This document shows positions 8,112 to 17,470 of a stretch of 64,000 bases of DNA, piece after piece. Below the pieces are notes generated by a model. The model saw only the letters and a list, made by a program, of their open reading frames with translations. It was not told the DNA's origin and searched no databases. Source of the DNA: DATCJY01 sp036562565 (GTDB taxonomy: Bacteria; Bacteroidota; Bacteroidia; Flavobacteriales_D; Sanyastnellaceae); the NCBI GenBank assembly GCA_036562565.1, contig DATCJY010000048.1, forward strand, positions 1-64,000, given 5' to 3'. The position numbers and the translations under genes are program-made. Numbering within the stretch: the stretch's first letter is position 1; each line of letters begins with the position of its first letter.

Positions 8112-10220
8112 TTATTCAACAGCAAACTCTTTGTCGTCCAATTTTGGGTTCACTTTCATTTCAGTAATGTTGAACTCCATGGTTTGTCCTTCAGCGGTAG
8201 TGCTGTAGTGGTTCGCATATTTCATACCATTGGATGCTGTTGCATAGGATTTATAAATTGTTTCAGACGTAACAGGTGTTTCACCACCGGATACGCTCAC
8301 AGATTTGAGAAGAAGACCTGATTTCAAACTGTAGTACTCTGTTGTGATACCTCCATTTGGTTTGGTCAACTCAATTACATAAGCTTCTTCTTTATCCACT
8401 GTGCCGATACCTTTCAATTCTGATTTGATACCGTATTTCTCGTAGTTCAATGGCGCTGCATAGTCGGCTTGCATTTTGATATCCGCTAGGTCTTCTTCAT
8501 CCATTGGTTGGTTTTGACCCATTTGAGATATCACACCTTTCTTTCCATCAAATTTTTGCGTCATCAATTCCATAGCACCCATTTTCATGGTCATTTTGAT
8601 TTTGGAATTGTCTTTCATTTTGATGTTTACTTGAAGTGGAGCCGGAATCATGGCCATTGTCAAAGTGCCTTCTTGCTCGTATGATTTCAACTTGGTCACT
8701 ACATCTTTACCACCAATGGCTTTGATGTAGTTTTCAAATACTGCTTTCGGTGTTACACCAAGCGGAGCAGGTCGAAGGTCAACAAACGGATTGCCATACT
8801 CGTCATAGATTTCAACCTTGCCAAATTGTTCAAGTGCAGGAATGACTTCGCGGTTTCCTACTACAGTGATGTATGCATTGTTTGGCTTGATGATGCGCTT
8901 AGCAAGAGCTTGGATATCCGCAGGAGTAATTGCATTGAGCTTTTGCAGATATGTTTCATAATAGTCTTTAGGGAGGTTGTACTTCTCAATGTTATATGCA
9001 AAGTTGGCAATGGTTTGTGGACGCTCCAATGAACGTGAGAAGCTTCCGGTAAGGATGTTTTTCACGGTTTGAAGTGTTGCGTCATCTACTGGTTCTTCTA
9101 CGAGGCGTTGCATCTCGTAAAGGAATTGTGTAATAGCGCTATCTGTTACGGCATTGCGCACGCTGGCACTTGCACTGAAGTACCCCACGTATTCATCCGG
9201 GTCAATGCTTGAGTAAGCACCGTATGTGTAGGCTTTATCCTCACGAAGGTTTTGCATCAAGCGTGTTTGGAAACCGCTTCCACCCAAGATGTTGTTCAAT
9301 ACGCTGGCCACGATTGCATCTTGTGTTCCGGGCCTCAAATCGATTGGATAAGTGATGTCAATCACACTTTGCACAGCACCGGTTACCGGAACAAATGCTA
9401 CACGGTTCTGAGCAGGAGCTTGCGGTTGCTGGTAAGTTCTTGGCGAAATATTGCCGGGCTTCCATGAGCCGAAGTATTTCTCTGCTTGGGCCTTTGCTTC
9501 TTCAGCCGTGATGTCTCCCACTACGATTAGCGTAGCGATATTGGGTTTGAAGTAGCTATTGTAATAGCTTACCAAGTCATCACGTGTAATGTTGTTGACG
9601 GTCTCTTCGGTAACAATTTCTCCGTATGGGTGTTTTCTGCCATAGTTCAATGAATTGGCAAGTTTGCTGGAGATAGAGTTAGGAGAAGTTTTCTCACTAG
9701 CCAATGCAGAGAGTTGTTGCTTCTTGAGTTTGTCAAACTCGTCTTGTGGGAATGAAGGGTTCAACACAACATCGCTCATAAGCGCAAGGAAGTTTTCGTT
9801 GTGTTTTTTGAGGCAGCTACCTGAAACTCTGGAGCTACTGGTGCTCAATGAAGCTCCCATGTAGTCAACCGATTCGTCAATTTCTGCTTTTGATTTGGTT
9901 TTGGTTCCATACTGCAACATGGTACCGGCAAGCTCTTCATAGCCGGCTTTGTCACCTTGTTGGATAGGATCTTTCTTGAAGTTGATGCTGTATGAAACGC
10001 GTGGGAGTTTGTGGTTTTCTACCACAATAACCTTCATTCCATTTTCCAACTGGAACAATTGGTATTGTCCGATTTTAATGCTTGGAGCCGGGCCCGGAGC
10101 AGGTGCCACACTGCGGTCCACTTTGGATGCGGTTGCAACGGAAGTGGCATTGTCTTTCGACTTACAGGCCGAAAACGCAACCAGTGCAACGGCCATGGAT
10201 ATATAAAGTATCTTTTTCAT
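8112..10220 (-). CDS. M16 peptidase-like lipoprotein lacking the zinc motif, with C-terminal LolA-like domain
   Basis: 702 residues from ATG 10220. The lipoprotein signal ends in FSAC (Cys near residue 20). Residues about 45-480 are two M16 half-domains (NGMKVIVVENHKLPRVSYSI; insertion-domain pattern in the second half), but the HxxEH site is replaced by a GYEELAGTMLQYGTK segment, so it should be catalytically inactive. Residues about 500-702 (MKLKSYEQEG-like strand, KMKDNSKIKMTMKMGAMEL) look like the antiparallel sheet of LolA/outer-membrane lipoprotein-sorting proteins. It is 38 bases downstream of the active M16 partner; such active/inactive pairs usually assemble together. Confidence 0.8.
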   Translation of the reverse strand: MKKILYISMAVALVAFSACKSKDNATSVATASKVDRSVAPAPGPAPSIKIGQYQLFQLENGMKVIVVENHKLPRVSYSINFKKDPIQQGDKAGYEELAGTMLQYGTKTKSKAEIDESVDYMGASLSTSSSRVSGSCLKKHNENFLALMSDVVLNPSFPQDEFDKLKKQQLSALASEKTSPNSISSKLANSLNYGRKHPYGEIVTEETVNNITRDDLVSYYNSYFKPNIATLIVVGDITAEEAKAQAEKYFGSWKPGNISPRTYQQPQAPAQNRVAFVPVTGAVQSVIDITYPIDLRPGTQDAIVASVLNNILGGSGFQTRLMQNLREDKAYTYGAYSSIDPDEYVGYFSASASVRNAVTDSAITQFLYEMQRLVEEPVDDATLQTVKNILTGSFSRSLERPQTIANFAYNIEKYNLPKDYYETYLQKLNAITPADIQALAKRIIKPNNAYITVVGNREVIPALEQFGKVEIYDEYGNPFVDLRPAPLGVTPKAVFENYIKAIGGKDVVTKLKSYEQEGTLTMAMIPAPLQVNIKMKDNSKIKMTMKMGAMELMTQKFDGKKGVISQMGQNQPMDEEDLADIKMQADYAAPLNYEKYGIKSELKGIGTVDKEEAYVIELTKPNGGITTEYYSLKSGLLLKSVSVSGGETPVTSETIYKSYATASNGMKYANHYSTTAEGQTMEFNITEMKVNPKLDDKEFAVE

Positions 10221-10258
10221 GTTGTCTCTTAATATCAAAATTGTTTGTCCCGCGTTTA

Positions 10259-11581
10259 TTATTTCAAGTTCGGATCGTTGAGGAAGTATAGAACCACTTT
10301 ATTGTCCTTGTTATAGTACTTCTGTGCAGCAGCACGTATGTCTTCACGTGTTACCGCATAGTATTTTTCAATCTCGGTATTGATGAGGTTGGTGTCGCCT
10401 AAATACATGTAGTAATTAGCCAGACTTTCAGCAATACCCGCTACAGAAGCGTTGCGCGTTACAAAGTCATTTTCTACCTGATTTCTGAGCTTCTCAAATT
10501 CTTTTTCGGAGATGAGTTCGGTCTTCAATTTTTCGATTTCGATGTTCATCGCTTCTTCCACTTCCCTAGGATCTACTCCCATGTTTGCAAGGCTGAAAGC
10601 AAGTGTGAGGCCGGGATCCTCTGTGTTGTAGGTCATGGCGCTGGAAAACAATGCCAATTGTTTTTCATCCACTACAGCTTTGTTCAGACGTGAGCTTTGA
10701 CCTTGTGCCAATACTTGGTTCAACATGTCAACCGCATAGAAATCTTTGGTGCCTTGTGCGGGAATGTGGAAGGCTTGTACAATCAATGGCAATTGGTCTT
10801 TGCCCCAAATGGTATCACGGACTTCGCCTTTGTTCAATGGCTCCACTTGGGTAGGGCGAGGGATCTCGCGTGTACCTCGTGGTATATCGGAGAAGTATTT
10901 CTCAATGAGCTTTTTGGTTTGTGCAATATCAATGTCACCGGCAATGCTCAATACGGCATTGTTAGGTACATAGAAGGTTTTGTAGAACTCGATGAAGTCT
11001 TGCTCTTGTGCGGCATTGAGGTCTTCCATGCTACCAATAGGTGCCCATCTGTAAGGGTGCACGGTATATGCATGTGCCAAAGTCTCGGAGAAAAGGTTGC
11101 CGTATGGCTGGTTGTCGATTCGTTGACGCTTTTCCTCTTTTACAACTTCGCGCTGAGTCTCGATTCCGATGATTTCAACTTTAGCGTGCAGCATACGTTC
11201 AGACTCCAACCAAAGTCCCAACTCCAGTTGGTTGCTTGGCAAAATTTCGTAGTAGAAAGTTCTGTCCTGGCTGGTGTTTGCATTCAATGCACCACCCGCA
11301 TTTTCTACATACTTGGCAAATTCTCCGCGACCAATGTTCTCTGAGCCTTCAAACAATAAATGCTCAAAGAAGTGAGCCATTCCAGAACGGCCTTCTGTTT
11401 CGTTTTTAGAACCAACATGGTACATCATCGTCACCGCAACAATCGGAGTGGTATTGTCTTGGTGAAGAATCACATGCAATCCGTTTTTCAAGTCATATTC
11501 CTCAAACTTGATGTTCTGTGAAAATCCCGAAGCCGTGAGGAAAGTCATTCCGGCTATACAGAGAAGCTTTTGTAATCTCAT
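10259..11581 (-). CDS. Zinc-dependent M16 peptidase (active subunit)
   Basis: 440 residues from ATG 11581; the first 21 residues are a signal peptide ending GFSQ. The zinc motif HFFEH is at 70-74 (GMAHFFEHLLFEGSENIG), and the downstream glutamate region ETQREVVKEEKRQR fits the third ligand. The rest has the M16 two-half layout with a GDIDIAQTKKLIEKYF segment. It should act in the periplasm as the peptidase half of a heterodimer with the following inactive subunit. Family members degrade or process peptides; the substrate is unknown. The pair forms an operon closed by the hairpin at 8050-8075. Confidence 0.87.
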   Translation of the reverse strand: MRLQKLLCIAGMTFLTASGFSQNIKFEEYDLKNGLHVILHQDNTTPIVAVTMMYHVGSKNETEGRSGMAHFFEHLLFEGSENIGRGEFAKYVENAGGALNANTSQDRTFYYEILPSNQLELGLWLESERMLHAKVEIIGIETQREVVKEEKRQRIDNQPYGNLFSETLAHAYTVHPYRWAPIGSMEDLNAAQEQDFIEFYKTFYVPNNAVLSIAGDIDIAQTKKLIEKYFSDIPRGTREIPRPTQVEPLNKGEVRDTIWGKDQLPLIVQAFHIPAQGTKDFYAVDMLNQVLAQGQSSRLNKAVVDEKQLALFSSAMTYNTEDPGLTLAFSLANMGVDPREVEEAMNIEIEKLKTELISEKEFEKLRNQVENDFVTRNASVAGIAESLANYYMYLGDTNLINTEIEKYYAVTREDIRAAAQKYYNKDNKVVLYFLNDPNLK

Positions 11582-11796
11582 TCTAGTAATTTGAAATTTT
11601 ATGTGAGCAATATTAAGAAACACTCTTTTTCAAGGTTATTTATTCCAAGATGAATGGTAAAATGATGGGATAAATGGGGGTAAAATCATCTAACTTGCAT
11701 ATAATCAGTGTAGTAATATTTTATGGTGAAATCAATTAACAAATTCAATAAACTTGCATCCCCATTTAATGTAATAACCCCACCGTTTTGGAAAAA

Positions 11797-13266
11797 ATGC
11801 TGATTGACTCTTCGACCCACCTAACGGTCGAGAAAGTTGCGGAGATTCTGAGTAACAAAATTCCTCTCGAACTTAGTTCAAAAGGAGTTGAAACTATTCA
11901 AAAATGTCGTGCGTTTTTGGATAGCTATCTGCCACAGGCTGAGTGTCCTGTGTATGGTATCAACACCGGTTTCGGATCCCTTTGCGATACCGTTATCAAC
12001 GGTGATGAAATAGAAACTTTACAGCGCAATTTGCTCCTTTCGCATGCATGTGGAATGGGCGATGAGGTGCCTTCTGAAATTGTTAAAATCATGCTGCTGC
12101 TGAAGGCAAAAGGACTCAGTTATGGCCATAGCGGGGTTCAGGTTCAGACAGTTGAACGACTTATTGCGTTTTTCAATCACGATATTATTCCGGTAGTCTA
12201 TCAGCAAGGTTCTTTGGGAGCAAGCGGTGACTTGGCACCGTTGGCGCACATGTGTCTCCCTTTGATTGGAGAAGGAGAGGTTTATTACAAGGGCAAAAAG
12301 ATGCCTTCTGCAGAAGCGTTGAAAGCGGCCGGTTTAGAGCCCATTGTACTCAAGAGCAAAGAAGGCCTGGCGCTTATCAACGGAACTCAATTCATGAGTG
12401 CTTATGCGGTGTGGATCCTGATTCAGACGCTGAACTTACTCAAGAAAGGTTTTGTAATTACTGCCATGTCCATTGATGCGTTTGGCGTAAAACAAGAGCC
12501 TTTCTCGGAGCTCATCCATAGCATCCGTCCCCATTCAGGCCAAATAAAAGTGGCTAAGGAGATTTACGATATCCTTGCTGACAGCGAATTGCAGAAAGTG
12601 CCACGCCCACAAGTACAAGATGCCTACAGTTTTCGTTGTATTCCGCAAGTGCATGGTGCCAGCTTGGATGCCATCATGTATGCGAAAAATGTTGTGGAAA
12701 CGGAAATCAATTCCGTTACCGATAATCCACTCATCTTCCCGGATGAGCAGCGCATCTTGAGCGGAGGCAATTTCCATGGACAACCACTCGCTCTTTCGCT
12801 CGATTTCTTGGCGATTGCTTTGGCGGAGTTGGGAAGTATGTCCGAGCGTAGAACCTATAAACTCATCAGCGGACAACGCGAGCTGCCTGCTTATCTAGTA
12901 AAAAATCCGGGCCTCAACAGCGGGTTCATGATTGCGCAATACACCTGTGCGAGCATCGTATCTCAAAACAAGCAGTTGTGTACACCGAGCAGCGTGGACA
13001 CAATTGACAGCAGCAACGGACAAGAAGACCACGTGAGCATGGGAGCCAATGCGGCTACAAAATGCTATCGCGTAGTGGAAAACATCCGTAGCATCTTTGC
13101 AATTGAATTGCTCACTGCCGCGCAAGCTCTTGACTTCAGACGCCCCATGAAGAGCGCGCCTGTTGTTGAGGCGCTCCATGCTGAAGTGCGTTCACGTGTT
13201 CCGTTTATTGAGGAGGACGTTTACCTGCATCAGCACATGGAGGCCGTTCGCCAATTGCTTCAGTAA
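11797..13266 (+). CDS. hutH: Histidine ammonia-lyase
   Basis: About 489 residues from ATG 11797; a TTG nine bases upstream (11788) is an alternative start. The enzyme deaminates L-histidine to urocanate. The MIO cofactor triad Ala-Ser-Gly is in GSLGASGDLAPLAHM. Other family signatures are VYGINTGFGSL, YSFRCIPQVHGASLD and NGQEDHVSMGANAA. The substrate-selectivity pair reads Ser-His (LLLSHACGMGD), the histidine-lyase form, not His-Leu (tyrosine) or Phe-Leu (phenylalanine). A Gln (SQNK) stands where Pseudomonas HutH has Glu; I believe this is common in Bacteroidota but cannot verify it. No hutU, hutI or hutG lies nearby. It is convergent with doxX, three bases apart. Confidence 0.88.
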   Translation: MLIDSSTHLTVEKVAEILSNKIPLELSSKGVETIQKCRAFLDSYLPQAECPVYGINTGFGSLCDTVINGDEIETLQRNLLLSHACGMGDEVPSEIVKIMLLLKAKGLSYGHSGVQVQTVERLIAFFNHDIIPVVYQQGSLGASGDLAPLAHMCLPLIGEGEVYYKGKKMPSAEALKAAGLEPIVLKSKEGLALINGTQFMSAYAVWILIQTLNLLKKGFVITAMSIDAFGVKQEPFSELIHSIRPHSGQIKVAKEIYDILADSELQKVPRPQVQDAYSFRCIPQVHGASLDAIMYAKNVVETEINSVTDNPLIFPDEQRILSGGNFHGQPLALSLDFLAIALAELGSMSERRTYKLISGQRELPAYLVKNPGLNSGFMIAQYTCASIVSQNKQLCTPSSVDTIDSSNGQEDHVSMGANAATKCYRVVENIRSIFAIELLTAAQALDFRRPMKSAPVVEALHAEVRSRVPFIEEDVYLHQHMEAVRQLLQ

Positions 13267-13269
13267 TTC

Positions 13270-13680
13270 TTACCGCTTGAAGAAAGTTTTATCCAACGAG
13301 TATTTTCCGCTGCCAAGGAAGAAGATGACTATGAATGCCGCGAGGTAGGTCAATGAACCTTCTCTGTCAATAAGCGGATCGCCTGCATGTGCATAGAAAG
13401 CGGCAACAATCATCGCGATGATATTGGGTATGGCAGCAAAGCGAGTGAACAAACCTGCTATAATCAATCCGGAACAAATTACCTCGGCAAAAATCACCAG
13501 TGGTAAGGCGATGCTCGGAGGCATACCAAATGGCCCGCTGAATTTTTCAATGAGGATATCCCACTTCAAGACTTTTGGCCAGCCATGGCCATAGGCCATA
13601 AAAAAGCCAGTGGTTACACGGAGTACAAGAGAAGCCAAATCTACCTTTAGGGCTTTTGAAGAGAAGAGTTTTTTAATCAT
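13270..13680 (-). CDS. DoxX family membrane protein
   Basis: 136 residues from ATG 13680; an upstream in-frame extension to 13734 is unlikely. There are four hydrophobic segments (LASLVLRVTTGFFMAYGHG; ALPLVIFAEVICSGLIIAGL; AIPNIIAMIVAAFYAHA; LTYLAAFIVIFFLG). The layout and the GHGWPK and FAEV motifs match the DoxX/YphA family of small inner-membrane proteins. Members have been linked to redox or quinone processes, but the function of this one is unknown. It is a single gene with no visible terminator. Confidence 0.82.
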   Translation of the reverse strand: MIKKLFSSKALKVDLASLVLRVTTGFFMAYGHGWPKVLKWDILIEKFSGPFGMPPSIALPLVIFAEVICSGLIIAGLFTRFAAIPNIIAMIVAAFYAHAGDPLIDREGSLTYLAAFIVIFFLGSGKYSLDKTFFKR

Positions 13681-13770
13681 CGCGGCAAAATTAATGGGGC
13701 TGTGCTTTGCCTGCGGTTTACATCTGCCAAGCACTTCTGAAAAAAACGTGAATAAATAATAACTCTAGAC

Positions 13771-15207
13771 TTATTTACCCGAGCCGCGTAAAACAATCAC
13801 AATCGTATAGAACAGAATCTTGATATCCATCGCCAATGACATGTTTTCAATGTACAGGATATCATACTTCAAACGTTGAATCATTTGGTCAACGTTTTCT
13901 GCATAGCCAAATTTCACTTGTCCCCAAGAGGTGATGCCCGGACGCACCCGGTGTAAGTGGCTGTAGTGCGGTGCACGCTGGGTTATTAAATCGATGAAGT
14001 GCTTGCGCTCAGGACGCGGACCAACCAAGGACATATCGCCTTTTAGCACATTGTAGAATTGTGGCAATTCATCCAATCTTGTTTTGCGCAAAAATTTTCC
14101 TGCTTTGGTGATGCGGTCATCATTGGAAGAGCTGAGTTGCGGTCCGTTTTTCTCCGCATTCTCCACCATGGTTCTGAATTTGTAAATCTGAAAAGGTTTG
14201 CCGTAGCGGCCAATGCGCTCTTGCGAATAGAAGACCGGGCCGGACGACCCCAGCTTCACTGCCAAGGCAATGATGAGAAACACCGGTATGAGCAGTATCA
14301 ATGCAATTGCTGAAAAGGTGATATCGATAAATCGCTTTACTGAAAATTGCCATGCCGGCATGATCTCATGGTTCACACGAATCAGTGGTACTCCATAGAT
14401 GCTGTTCATCTTTACCGAACCACTCAGGATGTCATACATGTCCGGAATGATGTTGATATTCACTTCGGTATCTTCCAATAGTGAGATGATGTTTTCCAAA
14501 TCCTTGTGGTCACCGCTTTCTACCGCGATTATCACTTCTTCAATCTTGTGCCTGTCAATGAGTGTGCGCAGCTCGTGGTATTTGCCCAAGAATGGCAGAT
14601 GCTTCAGCAATAAATCATCTTGGCCGTTTACTCTGACAAATCCAATGAAACGATAGCCCGGAGATTTGCGCATGGCGGCAATCTCTTCATACATCGCCAA
14701 GGCCTTGGCATTGCCACCCACAATGATGGTGTGGAAACCAATCTTGCCGCTTTGTACAAGTGAGACGGTGCGAGAGGTCAGAATAAGGCGGCCGATAAGT
14801 GTCAGCACGAAATGCGCGCTGAAGAGTACCACGAGCGATTGATAATAATGCTTGTAGTTCTTGATGTAGTCATCTAGAAGAAAGGCAAAGAAGATGAATA
14901 ATACACCTATCAGCGAGGCAATGAAAACTTGCGACAATTCTTTGATACGGTGCCTGCGCCAAATGCGGTTATACAACCCGCCTAAAGCATAGATACAAAT
15001 CCACAGGGTGGGAATACCGATGAGGCCGAGGTAATAATTGCGGTCCAATATGATATCCACCTCGTGACCAAATGTGGAGGATTCGATGTGTGACTTCCGA
15101 AAAATGAAAAGGATAGTCCACGCCAATGCTGCGGAGATGAAGTCCGACAGGATATACTTGATTATTTGCTTCTTCTCGTTCAATCTACTGTGTTCTGTTG
15201 AGTGCAC
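13771..15207 (-). CDS. Polyprenyl-phosphate sugar-1-phosphate transferase (WcaJ/WbaP-like)
   Basis: 478 residues with a GTG start at 15207; there is no in-frame ATG near the N-terminus. Four hydrophobic segments occupy about 15-150, then a Rossmann-like CoA-binding-type domain (FHTIIVGGNAKAL) at about 180-270. The catalytic bacterial sugar transferase domain (about 285-478) has KRFIDITFSAIALILL, the Asp-Glu-Leu-Pro motif in TRLDELPQFYNVLKGDMSLV, and GPRPERKHF. It transfers a hexose-1-phosphate from a nucleotide sugar to undecaprenyl phosphate, the first step of exopolysaccharide or O-antigen units. It starts four bases after the stop of a lipoprotein gene. No glycosyltransferases are adjacent. 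Confidence 0.9.
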   Translation of the reverse strand: MHSTEHSRLNEKKQIIKYILSDFISAALAWTILFIFRKSHIESSTFGHEVDIILDRNYYLGLIGIPTLWICIYALGGLYNRIWRRHRIKELSQVFIASLIGVLFIFFAFLLDDYIKNYKHYYQSLVVLFSAHFVLTLIGRLILTSRTVSLVQSGKIGFHTIIVGGNAKALAMYEEIAAMRKSPGYRFIGFVRVNGQDDLLLKHLPFLGKYHELRTLIDRHKIEEVIIAVESGDHKDLENIISLLEDTEVNINIIPDMYDILSGSVKMNSIYGVPLIRVNHEIMPAWQFSVKRFIDITFSAIALILLIPVFLIIALAVKLGSSGPVFYSQERIGRYGKPFQIYKFRTMVENAEKNGPQLSSSNDDRITKAGKFLRKTRLDELPQFYNVLKGDMSLVGPRPERKHFIDLITQRAPHYSHLHRVRPGITSWGQVKFGYAENVDQMIQRLKYDILYIENMSLAMDIKILFYTIVIVLRGSGK

Positions 15208-15211
15208 GTGC

Positions 15212-16078
15212 TTATGGCCAGTTCACTATCTTCAAATTGTCTAAATAGATGAGCAAGGGCTGACCGTTGTTGGTAGTACTCAGAAAATAAAGATTGTGTG
15301 ATGACGCATTGGGATAAAGCAAAGCGATTGGACTAAGGTCAATGTAGATTTGGTTCCACGCAGGTAAATTATCATTTGCGGTGGCTGACATGGTTACCAA
15401 GTCATTGGTATACACAGAACTGCCAACTGTTGATGCTACACCGATGGTAAATGGATGTTTGCAGCTGTAGTGCATTTCCAGAAAAGTAGTTTTGCCCGCT
15501 ACCAGTTGAAAAGCATTTTCATCTTTGAAGAAGATTGTGGAGCCGCTGGTTGTATAGGCCTTGCCACATCGGTTGCCTTCAAAGGCAATGTTCGGGTCAT
15601 TGACAATATCAAAGTAACCTTGGTTGGCACCGTCCACGGGAGTGAAATTGTTGCCTGTTTCAAAGTTGCGTGTAGCATCTATTATCACATTGGGATAATA
15701 GCGAAACTTAGCGTGAATGACATGCTCTTTGAAGGGTTGAAAATCAAGGATGGTGTCGTACGGTTGAATAAACGGATAGTAAATGCGCTGGTCTGAAATG
15801 CCGTAGTTCTTAATGCCGGGACGAATGGAAACTTTAGTTGGGCCTTGATTGAGAATAGGCGTGTAAGCGCCCACTTGATGAATGCTCAAGATATTGTCAT
15901 TGGTATAAGTCCAAAGCTCGGTGAATTTTTCACTGGCCACTCCTTGGCCTGCAAAGGTCTGGAAGTCATACCCCTCCACTATGAGATATGCCGGTTCCTG
16001 TTCATCAGGATTGATAATATCACATGAAGTCAGTGCAAGCGTTAATATCAGTGAGTAGAAAAGTAGTTTCATAAACAT
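15212..16078 (-). CDS. Predicted outer-membrane lipoprotein of unknown function
   Basis: 288 residues; ATG at 16078 or two codons later at 16072. A lipoprotein signal ends LTSCDIINPDEQ. Beyond it there is a short beta-strand domain (EPAYLIVEGYDF; TKVSIRPGIKNYGI) and a jelly-roll-like domain of about 150 residues that includes FVEMHYSCKHPFTIGV-type strands and an ending of YLDNLKIVNW, as seen in carbohydrate-binding-like domains of Bacteroidota lipoproteins. I do not recognise a named family. It is four bases upstream of the sugar transferase, so the two are probably co-transcribed and may act in the same polysaccharide pathway. Confidence 0.6.
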   Translation of the reverse strand: MFMKLLFYSLILTLALTSCDIINPDEQEPAYLIVEGYDFQTFAGQGVASEKFTELWTYTNDNILSIHQVGAYTPILNQGPTKVSIRPGIKNYGISDQRIYYPFIQPYDTILDFQPFKEHVIHAKFRYYPNVIIDATRNFETGNNFTPVDGANQGYFDIVNDPNIAFEGNRCGKAYTTSGSTIFFKDENAFQLVAGKTTFLEMHYSCKHPFTIGVASTVGSSVYTNDLVTMSATANDNLPAWNQIYIDLSPIALLYPNASSHNLYFLSTTNNGQPLLIYLDNLKIVNWP

Positions 16079-16322
16079 CCTTCCATCAAAAGGCTGGCGA
16101 AAGTAACCAAGGATAGGCTTTCTAAGAGCATTTTCTTAACGTATATCTTGCAGGTTATTGCCCTTGACAAGGATTTTTTTGCACTCCCAAAATATTCAAT
16201 GCACGCTATAGACTAATTGACCTAGGTGCTGGTCACAAATGGATGATTCGAGGAGAATCTTCCGTGAATACCGACTTCAATTTTTGGTGTTGAATCTTGA
16301 AGGTTGAGGAGGTACAGCTTCT

Positions 16323-17321
16323 CTAGTCTTCCTGCAACAGCACGCTTTGTCCCATTTTCTCAAGGATGAGCAGTGCCACATCCAAAGCACGCGCACCGTC
16401 TTTGAGTGTCACTATCGGTGTACTATCGTTGTGAATGGCTTGAGCAAATGATTCCAGTTCATCCCGAATTGCGTTGGCCTCTGTAATGGTGGGTTTTTCA
16501 AAAAGTATTTCTTTCTTGCCTTTGTCTCCTAAGTCGATGGTTACGGAGAAAGGATCGGGTTCACCGACAACTTCTCTCATGCGTACAACCTCTGATTCTT
16601 TTTTGAGGAAATCAACCGAGATATAGGCATCACGTTGGAAGAAGCGCGATTTGCGCATGGCTTTGAGTGAAATGCGGCTTGCAGTGAGGTTTACCACACA
16701 GCCGTTGTCCAGCTCCAAGCGTGCATTGGCAATATCGGGAGTGTCGCTCAAAACGGCCACTCCGCTTGCGGATATCTTGCGCACATTGGCTCCGGTGACG
16801 GACAGGATGATGTCGATATCATGAATCATGAGGTCCAACACCACACTTACATCTGTACCGCGCGGGTTGAATTGTGCCAAGCGGTGTGTTTCGATAAACT
16901 TTGGATTGGATAGGAAAGGAGCCGCTGCGCGAAATGCCGGGTTAAAACGTTCCACGTGACCTACCTGCACTTTTATGCCGGCTTCTTCACTGAGTTTAAT
17001 CAGAGAGCGTGCTTCTTCAATTGTTGTTGTAACCGGCTTTTCGATGAAGACATGTTTTTGTCTGCGCATCACATAACTCGCACAGGCATAATGCTGTGTG
17101 GTGGGCGTTACCACATCCACAATGTCCACCGCCTCCACCAATGATTCCATGCTGTGGAAGGGCATGAGGTTGTACTCTGCAGCAGCTTTCTTGGCGTTTT
17201 CGATGTTAGGATCATAAAAGCCTACCAATTCAAATACTTCGGGTAATTCCAAAATACATTTCATGTGGATGCGACCCAGATGGCCTGCTCCTAAAACGCC
17301 TATTTTCAAACGATCATTCAT
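16323..17321 (-). CDS. Gfo/Idh/MocA family NAD(P)-dependent oxidoreductase
   Basis: 332 residues. The N-terminal Rossmann fold has GVLGAGHLGRIHMK, followed by the family hallmark HVFIEKPVTTTIEEA (the EKP lysine). Downstream is GHVERFNPAFRAA and the catalytic-region histidine in DLMIHDIDIIL. The C-terminal half is the alpha/beta substrate domain. The combination HVERFNP and MIHDIDI is typical of family members acting on sugar nucleotides, such as UDP-N-acetylglucosamine 3-dehydrogenases, but the substrate is not certain. It is divergent from pcm. The 244-base gap on its 3' side holds no convincing gene or terminator. Confidence 0.82.
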   Translation of the reverse strand: MNDRLKIGVLGAGHLGRIHMKCILELPEVFELVGFYDPNIENAKKAAAEYNLMPFHSMESLVEAVDIVDVVTPTTQHYACASYVMRRQKHVFIEKPVTTTIEEARSLIKLSEEAGIKVQVGHVERFNPAFRAAAPFLSNPKFIETHRLAQFNPRGTDVSVVLDLMIHDIDIILSVTGANVRKISASGVAVLSDTPDIANARLELDNGCVVNLTASRISLKAMRKSRFFQRDAYISVDFLKKESEVVRMREVVGEPDPFSVTIDLGDKGKKEILFEKPTITEANAIRDELESFAQAIHNDSTPIVTLKDGARALDVALLILEKMGQSVLLQED

Positions 17322-17470
17322 GATTCAAATACTGCTGTTGCGTTATATACCCTAGGAATATACTTGATTCGGGTACAAAAATCCCTGCCCAAACTGTCTA
17401 CATCGCACCGTTGATTTTTAATTTTCAACAGACCGAGGAGAATGGCTATCAACAATAGTTTTGTGAGTAT

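Noticed and set aside
10697..11344. 215-codon plus-strand open frame
   Set aside because: Antisense to the active M16 peptidase gene, which has clear motifs; the frame shows no domain and no signal.
16079..16322. Possible small gene or RNA between the lipoprotein and the oxidoreductase genes
   Set aside because: Frames are short and without start/stop logic; only a weak CCTTGACAAGG palindrome is visible.
17456..17463. TAGTTTTG as pcm promoter
   Set aside because: Only seven bases before the ATG and no TTG at -33.
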